From contig NZ_BOOQ01000049.1 in assembly GCF_016863315.1 (NCBI RefSeq), positions 1 to 64,000 of the forward strand: a stretch of DNA of 64,000 nucleotides. Direction: 5' to 3'. Below the pieces are notes generated by a model that worked only from the letters and a program-made list of their open reading frames with translations, ran no database searches and was not told the origin of the DNA. Both the position numbers and the translations under genes were made by a program. Numbering within the stretch: position 1 is the first letter of the stretch; each line of letters begins with the position of its first letter. The stretch comes from Planotetraspora silvatica. Its GTDB lineage: Bacteria; Actinomycetota; Actinomycetes; Streptosporangiales; Streptosporangiaceae. This document shows positions 43,848 through 50,783 of this stretch, piece after piece.

Positions 43848-45008
43848 ATGCTTTCATTTCCGACCAAAAAGCGCGGGCTCACGGTCACCGCGGCGGCGGT
43901 GACGCTGGCGGCCCTGCTCGCCGGCGCCGCCTCGCAGCCCGCGTCCGCCCAGGCGACCCGGCTGAAGACCTGGGGCTTGAACGCCTCCGGCCAGCTCGGT
44001 GACGCCACGCTCCTGGAGCGGCACACGCCGGTCACCGCGGCGGGCGCGACCGACGCGGAGGTCACACAGGTCTCCGGAGGAGGCGGCCACAGCCTGACCC
44101 GGCTGTCCAACGGAACGGTCGAGGCCTGGGGCAGCAACAGCGACGGCCAGCTCGGCGACGGCACCCTCATCAATCACTCGACACCGGGCACCGTCGCCAA
44201 CCTGCTCGGCGTGACCGCGGTCGCGGCCGGGGGGCTGCACAGCCTGGCCCTGCTGAGCAACGGCACCGTCTGGGCCTGGGGCGACAACCAGTTCGGCCAG
44301 CTCGGCGACGGCACCATCACCGACCGGTCCATTCCGGTCCAGGTGGTCGGCCTGACCAATGTGGTCGCGATCTCGGCCGGCACATTCCACAGCCTGGCTC
44401 TGCTGAGCGACGGCACCGTACGGGCCTGGGGCCAGAACGCCTTCGGTCAGCTCGGCAACGGCACCGGCGTGGACAGCCCGGTCCCGGTCACCGTCCTCGG
44501 ACTGACCGGAGTCTCGGACATCGCGGCGGGCGGCCAGCACAGTCTGGCCCTGCTCAGCACCGGCGCCGGCCGCGCATGGGGCGACAACTCCCAAGGCCAG
44601 CTCGGCAACGGCACTCTCATGGGCAGCTCGACCCCGGTCGTCGTCTCCGGCCTGGCCGGAGCCACGTCCATCGCCGCCGGCAGCTTCCACAGTCTGGCCC
44701 AGCTCAACACCGGCACCGTCAGGTCCTGGGGCGACAACTCGAGCGGCCAGCTCGGCGACGGCACCACCACCGACAGGCTCACTCCGGTGGCCGTCCTGGC
44801 CCTGACCAACGTCAACCTCATCGCCGCGGGCGGCAACCACAGCCTGGCCTACCCGGGCGCCGGTCCGGTCACGACGTGGGGAGACAACACCAACGGCCAG
44901 CTCGGCGACGGCAGCGTCATCGACCGGCTCGTGCCCACCGGCATCAGGACCGGCCGGATCGGAATCACCTCCATCGACGGCGGCGACTACCACAGCCTCA
45001 TCGTGTGA
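43848..45008 (+). CDS. secreted RCC1-repeat seven-blade propeller protein
   Basis: Protein of 386 residues. Signal peptide (KKRGLTVTAAAVTLAALLAG, cleavage after QPASA), then seven RCC1 units with WG-x-N-x-x-GQLG cores, ending PTGIRTGRIGITSIDGGDYH, which is closest to the end of the collapsed copy. The units are shorter than in the other two intact copies because the VGGVGV-type insertions are missing. Outside the cell; ligand unknown. ATG at 43848. Confidence 0.88.
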   Translation: MLSFPTKKRGLTVTAAAVTLAALLAGAASQPASAQATRLKTWGLNASGQLGDATLLERHTPVTAAGATDAEVTQVSGGGGHSLTRLSNGTVEAWGSNSDGQLGDGTLINHSTPGTVANLLGVTAVAAGGLHSLALLSNGTVWAWGDNQFGQLGDGTITDRSIPVQVVGLTNVVAISAGTFHSLALLSDGTVRAWGQNAFGQLGNGTGVDSPVPVTVLGLTGVSDIAAGGQHSLALLSTGAGRAWGDNSQGQLGNGTLMGSSTPVVVSGLAGATSIAAGSFHSLAQLNTGTVRSWGDNSSGQLGDGTTTDRLTPVAVLALTNVNLIAAGGNHSLAYPGAGPVTTWGDNTNGQLGDGSVIDRLVPTGIRTGRIGITSIDGGDYHSLIV

Positions 45009-45030
45009 CCTTCACACGCTGACGTCCTGA

Positions 45031-45064
45031 CGTGCGCTCCCGCCCCTCCGGGCGGGAGCGCACG
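45031..45064 (+). terminator. perfect 14-bp hairpin terminator with T-tract
   Basis: CGTGCGCTCCCGCC and GGCGGGAGCGCACG pair fully around CCTCCG, followed by TGCTTTT. Confidence 0.88.
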
Positions 45065-45299
45065 TGCTTTTCTCGTATTTCCCTTCCGCACCGGCGCGAT
45101 TTCCGTCCTCCGCCCAGTGCCGCATCGGGCCCACGACGAACCCTCCTCACCCGCGCGGGCGATCCGCCCGTGAGCGGAACACGTGAAATCGCTTCGTGTA
45201 GCTGGAGCATTGACGAGGACATTCGGCGACGCATATCTTGGGCCAAGAATAGGGATGGCTTCTCCCGCTCGAATACAGAAGGCGTATTCCGACAGGTGC

Positions 45300-45414
45300 G
45301 GTCGGTTACCCGGTATGGTGCGCCCATTCTGATGGCGTCCCGCTCATCTTCGAATCCACGATTGGCGGGAAAGGCGCCGCAAGCGGCATATGCAATGTCT
45401 TTCTGAGGGATAGA
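45300..45414 (+). promoter_or_regulatory. orphan RCC1-type leader
   Basis: The blocks CATTCTGATGGCGTCCC, TCATCTTCGAATCCA and ATGTCTTTCTGAGGG align with the other leaders. The hairpin GGCG-GGAAAGG-CGCC at 45364-45378 (with flanking T-G pair) ends 35 bases before ATG 45415. That ATG opens only six codons (MRIFRQ, TAG at 45433-45435); no RCC1 sequence follows. Confidence 0.65.
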
Positions 45415-45486
45415 ATGCGCATATTCCGGCAATAGGTGCGGAATGGGACTGGTTTCGTCCGGCTCGACGGAGCGACGCGTGTATCA

Positions 45487-45607
45487 CTCCGGTGTTCTGT
45501 TCTCGGGCGTGGTCGATCATTCTGATAACGTCCCGATCATCTTCCAATCCGCAAGCGGCGGGAAATGCGCCGTCGACGGCCTGTTCGATGTCTTTCGGGG
45601 ATGAGTA
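45487..45607 (+). promoter_or_regulatory. conserved RCC1 leader, copy 3
   Basis: It is closest to the orphan copy (CATTCTGATAACGTCCC, TCATCTTCCAATCCG, ATGTCTTTCGGGG). The hairpin CGGCG-GGAAATG-CGCCG at 45556-45572 ends 35 bases before ATG 45608. Confidence 0.7.
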
Positions 45608-46858
45608 ATGAATTCACTTTCGGGTGCGATTCCGGGGAATCGGCGTCGCGCGGCGGCTGCGGCGGCTGCGGCGGTCGGGGTCGCGTTGACGGCTCTGATG
45701 GTCGGCGCGGGGGCGCTGCCTTCCGCTGCGGCACAACCGCTACGGGTCAAGACCTGGGGCGACAACGACAACGGCCAGCTCGGCGATGCCACGACCACTG
45801 ACCGGCACACGCCCGTGACGGCGGCCGGGGTGACGGCGGCAGACGTCACCGCCGTCGCCGGCGGCCTCAACCACAGCCTGGCCCTGCTGGCCAACGGCAC
45901 CGTCGAGGCCTGGGGAGACAACAACAACGGCCAGCTCGGCGACGGCACCACCATCGACCACCCGACGCCCGGCACCGTGACCGGCCTGCTCAGCGTCCGC
46001 TCCATCGCCGCAGGCGACGACTTCAACCTCGCGAGGCTGGGCGACGGCACCGTCCAGGCCTGGGGAGACAACGACTTCGGCCAGCTCGGCAACGGCATGG
46101 TCGACCCGGACAACCCGCTGCCCGCACCGGTCACCGGCCTGACCGGCGTGGTCGCCGTCGCCGCCGGGCAGGACCACGGCCTGGCGCTGCTGGCCAACGG
46201 CACCGTCAAGGCCTGGGGGGACAACAGCTCCGGCCAGCTCGGCAACGGCGTCACCGGCGGCAACAGCCCCGTACCGGTCACCGTGCTCGGTCCAGGCGGC
46301 GTCGGCGTGCTCAGCAACGTCAAGGCCATCGCCGCCGGCGACAACCACAGCGTCGCCTTGCTCAACGACGGCACGGTAAGGACGTGGGGTGACAATGCCG
46401 AGGGTCAGCTCGGCAACGGCAGCGTGAGTCCCGGCAGCCCCACCCCGGTCACCGTGGTCGGAGTCGGCGGCGTCGGCGTGCTCAGCGGCGTCAAGTCCGT
46501 CGCGGGAGGCGGCGATCACACACTGGCGCTGCTCATCAGCGGCGCCGTCCGAGCCTGGGGCAACAACAGCTTCGGCCAGCTCGGCAACGGCGTCACCGGC
46601 GTCGACAGCCCCACCCCGGTCACCGTGCTCGGTCCAGGCGGCGTCGGCGTCCTGAGCGATGTCGCGCTCATCGCCGCCGGCGACAACTACAGCATCGCCT
46701 ATCTGACCAACGGCCCCGTCAACACCTGGGGACTCAACTCGGTCGGCCAGCTCGGCGACGGCAGCACCACCGACCGCAACACTCCTGCCGGCATCCGGAC
46801 CGGTCTCATCGGCATCACGTCCATCGCCGGCGGCGGCCTCTTCGGCCTCGCCGCCTGA
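45608..46858 (+). CDS. secreted RCC1-repeat seven-blade propeller protein
   Basis: Protein of 416 residues. Signal peptide with an alanine-rich core (NRRRAAAAAAAAVGVALTAL, cleavage after PSAAA), then seven RCC1 units (cores DNDNGQLG, DNNNGQLG, DNDFGQLG, DNSSGQLG, DNAEGQLG, NNSFGQLG, LNSVGQLG), ending PAGIRTGLIGITSIAGGG. It is the closest paralogue of the 42211 gene, whereas its leader is closest to the orphan leader, suggesting reshuffling of leaders and genes. ATG at 45608 follows GGGGATGAGTA. Confidence 0.88.
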   Translation: MNSLSGAIPGNRRRAAAAAAAAVGVALTALMVGAGALPSAAAQPLRVKTWGDNDNGQLGDATTTDRHTPVTAAGVTAADVTAVAGGLNHSLALLANGTVEAWGDNNNGQLGDGTTIDHPTPGTVTGLLSVRSIAAGDDFNLARLGDGTVQAWGDNDFGQLGNGMVDPDNPLPAPVTGLTGVVAVAAGQDHGLALLANGTVKAWGDNSSGQLGNGVTGGNSPVPVTVLGPGGVGVLSNVKAIAAGDNHSVALLNDGTVRTWGDNAEGQLGNGSVSPGSPTPVTVVGVGGVGVLSGVKSVAGGGDHTLALLISGAVRAWGNNSFGQLGNGVTGVDSPTPVTVLGPGGVGVLSDVALIAAGDNYSIAYLTNGPVNTWGLNSVGQLGDGSTTDRNTPAGIRTGLIGITSIAGGGLFGLAA

Positions 46859-46886
46859 GCCAGGCCACCTGCTCTGATCTTCAATA

Positions 46887-46937
46887 GTGATCCCCGGCCG
46901 CCGCCTGCCCGATGAGATACCGGCGGCCGGGGATCAC
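46887..46937. terminator. perfect 17-bp hairpin between convergent genes
   Basis: GTGATCCCCGGCCGCCG and CGGCGGCCGGGGATCAC pair fully around a 17-base loop. It sits 18 bases beyond the expected stop of the GH16 gene (46955-46957), which supports that stop as the natural one. Confidence 0.88.
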
Positions 46938-46954
46938 GTCTGTTCTCTCGCGTG

Positions 46955-49900
46955 CTACTTGTAAACCCCGAATTCCCAGAGCGAGTAGCCGTACGCCGTC
47001 CCGCGCTGGGTGAGGTTGAGCCGGACGTACCTGGCCGAGGCGGTCAGGTCGAGATCGTCGAACCCGCCGTCGCCTGTCGTGGTCGAGTAGACGCGTGGTC
47101 CAGTCGACACCGTTGGCCGAGGTCTGGATCTGGTACGCCCTGCCGTACGCGGACTCCCAGCCGAGCTGGACGTGCTTGATCGCCGTCGTCTGCCCGAGGT
47201 CGACCTGCAGCCACTGCGGGTCGCTCCACTCACTCGCCCAGCGGGACGTGAAGCTGCCGTCGGTGGCCCTGCCGGGATCGAACGGCCCGCCGTCGCCGGT
47301 CGCCTGGTAGGTCGACGCGGTGGTGGGCCTGCCGACGGCCGCGTTGGTGCCGGCGACCTGCGGGGGCACGACGCGGAACGACTTCTGCTCGATGCCGACG
47401 TTCCCCTGCCCGTCGTAGGCGTAGACGTACACCTTCCACACGCCCATCTGCTGCGGCGCCGTCACCGAGAACTGACCGGGGCCGGTCTGGGTGAACCGGA
47501 CGTGCCGGAAGCCGGTGCCGCCGCTGATGTGCTTGTCGCTCATCATCAGGTTGTAGCGGATCGCGTCCCCCTGCGGATCGGCGGCCGACACGCTGACGGT
47601 GAACTGCCCGCCCGCTGGGACGGCGGTCTGCGAGCCCACGGTCATGGCGGTGATCTCCGGCGGCGTGTTGGGAGCCGGCTGACCGGTGTAGGCCTGCCTG
47701 AGCGCGTAGTAGCCCAGGCGCCGCCATCCGCCGGTGAAGGTGTTCAGCCAGACGCCGCCGAAGTCGTTCTCCAGGCCGTAGTGGAACTCGGTCGCGCCGA
47801 GGGCCACTCCCGGATGCGCCTTGATGGCATTCCAGCTCGCGGTGTAACCGGTTCGTTTCTGCAGGTCGGTCGGCTCGGTCGGTGCTCCGTTGACGTCCGC
47901 GGGCACCTCCCACTCCCCCGCCGGGCCGCCCTCGGTCAGGATGTAGGGCTTGGTGTACCCGCCGTCGATCCAGGCCTGCTTGACGCCGCCGATCGCGCCG
48001 TAGGAGTTCACCGCGAGCAGGTCGAGCGCCGGGGCGTACGCCTTGTAGTAGGGCCAGGCACCGGTCCAGGCGTCGGTGGAGGTCACGGGATGGTTGGGGT
48101 CGGCGGCGTGGATCGCCACGGCCACCTCGTTCACGAACTTCGCGTACGCGACGCGGCGCGCCTCGACCTCGGCGGCCGGCAGGCCGTGGTCCTGCATGGT
48201 GAGGATGACCTCGTTGCCGACGTCCCACAGGAGAACGCCCTGGTACCCCTTGAGCGTGTTGACCCGCGCGACGATCTCGTTCTTCACGCTCGTCTTGTAC
48301 GCGGTGTCGTTGACGTAGTCGGCGCCCTGGTTGAGCCAGTGCCCGACGATCACCTTGATGCCCTGCTGGGCGGCCCTGTTCAGCAACGTCGGCGTGGCCG
48401 CGTCATCGACCCCCCAGGTGCGGATCGTGTTGACGCCCATGGACTTCAGGTCGCGCATGTATCCGTCCGCCGCCGCCTGCGGCGGGCCGTAGGTCAGACC
48501 CCGGATCTCGTACGGCTGGCCGTTCACCGACAACTGCCAGTTGCCCTGGCCGCCGGTGACCCGGACGTTGCTCGGTCCCGCGGGCGTGGCCGGATCGGTC
48601 ATGGCGGCCGGCGCGGAACCGGTCTTCTTCGACACCGAGACCGACTCGACGCTCAGGACGCCGCCGGAGGTCGTGGTGGCGGTGGGCGTGGTGAAGCCCG
48701 CGAGGGCGTTCGGCAGCGAACCGCCGATCGCCAGGTCGAACCTGAGGTAGAAGCCGTGGTGGACCGCCGCCTGCCACGCGGTGACGCCGACCTGGCTCTC
48801 GCGGACGACCCACGTCTGCACGCCGTCGAGGGAGAAGCGGATCTGCTCGTCGGTGGTGCTGCGGTCGATCACCTGGGTGTATTCGTGGTAGCCCGTCTGG
48901 CATCCCGCACAGGTCGCGAACCCGCTGGTCCTGCCGTCGTACTCGTTGCACGCGCCGCCGGGGGCGGTGCCGCAGTGCAAGGTGTTGGACAGTTGGCTGC
49001 GGCCGTTGACGTCGGTCATGATGTCGGTCTCGCCGACGCCGGGCCAGTTCGTGTAGACACCGCGGTAGGCCGCCCCCGTGGCGCGGAAGCCCGGCCAGTA
49101 GCCCATCGCGTCGGCGACGTCGGGCTGCTTCAGCCTCGCGGTGAACCTGACCTGCTCGCCGGGTTGTGCGGCGAAGTCGGTGCGCTGGGTCTCCACGCGC
49201 CCCGACGTCCAGTTGCCGGCGCCGTCCTTGATCGCCTTGATGTTGAGCCGTCCGGCGCCGTCGAGGAAGACGTTGGCGGTCGACGCGGTGGCCGTCTCGA
49301 CCTCACCGGTCCCCCACTTCTCCGCGCCGCCCGGGAACTGCGTTCCGGTACGGAGGATCCAGTTGGCGGCCGACGGAGACGTGCCGGCCGGGCCGTCGAA
49401 GTCGTCCTTCCACACCTCGGTCCAGTCACCGGTGCCGGGGCCGGTGCCGCCGCCCGTGCCGGTGTTCACCACGACCTCCCAGAGGGAGTAGCCGTAGCCG
49501 GTGGCCCTGGCGGTGCCGTATACGCGCAGGTAGCGGCCGGTGCCCGACACGTCGAGGGACTGGGTGCCGCCGGTGCCGCTCGTCGTCGAGTAGGCGTCGG
49601 TCCAGGTCGATCCGTCGGCGGAGGTCTGGATTTTGAACGCGGTCGCGTAGGCGGTCTCCCAGGTCAGGACGATCCGGCAGATCTGCTGGGACGAGCCCAG
49701 GTCGACCTGGAGCCACTGCGGGTCGCTGTACGCGCTGGCCCAGCGGGTGCCGGTCGCGTTGCCGTCGAAGGCGGCCGAGGCGGGAGTGCCCGCGCCCTCG
49801 GTCGAGGACGCCGTCGCCGGCCGTCCGAGGGCCGCGTTCGCGGAATCGCATCCGGCGGAGGGACTCGCGGAGGGACTCGGTGAAGGCGTCGGGGAGGGGG

Positions 49901-50417
49901 GCGTCGTCCCGCTCGTGCCGTAGATCTGGAACTCCCAGAGGGAGTAGCCGTAGCCGGTGGCTCGGGTGGTGCCGTACAGGCGGACGTAGCGGCCGGTGGC
50001 GGTGAGGTTGAGGGTTTGGGTTCCGCCGGTGCCGGTGGTGGTGGAGTAGGCGTCGGTCCAGGTCGTGCCGTTGGGTGAGGTCTGGATTTTGAACGCGGTG
50101 GCGTAGGCGGATTCCCAGGTGAGGACCACCTGGCTGATCGTGGCGGTGGCTCCCAGGTCGACCTGCAGCCATTGCGGGTCGCTGAAGGTGCTCGCCCAGC
50201 GGGTGCCCGGGTTCCCGTCCACGGCGAACGCGGCGGAGTAGCCGGCGCCCTCGCTCGACGACGCGGTCACCGACTTCCCCTGCGACAACAACGCGTCCGC
50301 CGCGAAGGCCGGGCCCACGAGCGCGGAGGCGACCCCGATCACGGCGGCCAGCACGGCGGCCAGCGTGGCGATGACCAGGCCTGACCGCGGACGGCCTGGA
50401 CTACGAGATGGAAGCAC
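46955..50417 (-). CDS. secreted multi-domain beta-glucan hydrolase (GH16 plus clan GH-A domain, discoidin modules), C-terminal frameshift
   Basis: About 1,150 residues. Order: signal peptide (1-40), discoidin/F5-8C domain (41-165), PSPS linker, second discoidin (187-318), GH16 laminarinase-like domain (~330-600), a TIM-barrel GH-A domain (~625-900; acid/base Glu in LLWDVGNEVILTM, nucleophile in YILTEGGPAGEW), an Ig-like domain and a third discoidin domain. The GH16 motif reads GETDIMTD where ExDxxE is expected, so the acid/base Glu is missing. Near 47090 the frame is lost: VDWTT should continue to YSTTTGDGGFDDLDL and WEFGVYK, stop at 46955. Unrepaired, an Arg-rich tail runs into the terminator (46881). 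GTG start at 50417, after GGAGAGG. Probably acts on beta-1,3-glucans. Confidence 0.85.
49929..50225 (-). repeat. 297-bp inverted repeat, left copy (discoidin domain)
   Basis: The reverse complement of this segment matches 54981-55277 over 297 bp without gaps. I see one mismatch (GTC versus ATC). It encodes most of the first discoidin domain of the GH16 protein. Surrounding sequence diverges sharply. Confidence 0.9.
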
Positions 50418-50477
50418 GACCTCTCCTCACTACCGGGGGGTGCCTGCCGTACCCGTGCGAGGACATGGCAGGAGATG

Positions 50478-50491
50478 GGAGAGCGCTCTCC
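50478..50491. promoter_or_regulatory. LacI-type operator O1 (GH16 gene)
   Basis: GGAGAGCGCTCTCC, a perfect 14-bp palindrome with the central CG of LacI-family sites, just downstream of the GH16 -10 on the minus strand, so it covers the transcription start. It resembles the CebR box TGGGAGCGCTCCCA. Confidence 0.85.
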
Positions 50492-50496
50492 AGTGG

Positions 50497-50525
50497 AGAG
50501 TGGACCGATGACAGACACCTGTCAA
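50497..50525 (-). promoter_or_regulatory. promoter of the GH16 gene
   Basis: Minus strand: TTGACA (50520-50525), 17-bp spacer, CACTCT (50497-50502), then operator O1 after five bases. The same GGTCCACTCT block recurs before the DUF1996 gene. Confidence 0.6.
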
Positions 50526-50700
50526 GTCCCTTCCCGTCCGCCCGAAACCCTCCGCTGACATTCCGGAAACGACTGCGGCATCACGGGACGGGCACCCGGA
50601 GCCCCGATCCGCACCGGCATCCCGGGCAGACGGCAACGATTACCGGAACCGGGTCGGCCGGCGTGGCATGTCGCCCCAGGCCACGCCTCGGTCTCCACCA

Positions 50701-50730
50701 TTGACAGGCCGCCACCGCCGCGTCGACGCT
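50701..50730 (+). promoter_or_regulatory. promoter of the GH3 gene
   Basis: TTGACA (50701-50706), 18-bp spacer, GACGCT (50725-50730), with operator O2 eight bases further on. Confidence 0.55.
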
Positions 50731-50738
50731 GTAACGAT

Positions 50739-50752
50739 GGAGAGCGCTCTCC
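50739..50752. promoter_or_regulatory. LacI-type operator O2 (GH3 gene)
   Basis: GGAGAGCGCTCTCC, identical to O1, between the GH3 promoter and its GTG start. Confidence 0.85.
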
Positions 50753-50783
50753 TACAACGCTCCGAAGAGACGAAGGGGTTCGC

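Larger units (their letters stand above)
45009..45607. other. 599-bp intergenic region: terminator, orphan leader and RCC1 leader copy 3
   Basis: It contains a perfect terminator (45031-45064), an AT-richer stretch with no credible gene, an orphan copy of the RCC1 leader (about 45300-45414) with only a six-codon frame after it, and the leader of the 45608 gene. Confidence 0.7.
50418..50783. other. divergent control region between the GH16 and GH3 genes
   Basis: It holds two back-to-back promoters, each with TTGACA, and one operator per promoter. No gene seen. Confidence 0.75.

Noticed and set aside
42071-45607. Known riboswitch (c-di-AMP ydaO type) in the RCC1 leaders
   Set aside because: AATCC and GGGAAA pieces recall it, but the conserved core and size could not be matched.
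47172-49883. 903-codon plus-strand frame opposite the GH16 gene
   Set aside because: Antisense shadow with no recognisable domain; the minus strand has GH16, GH-A and discoidin motifs.
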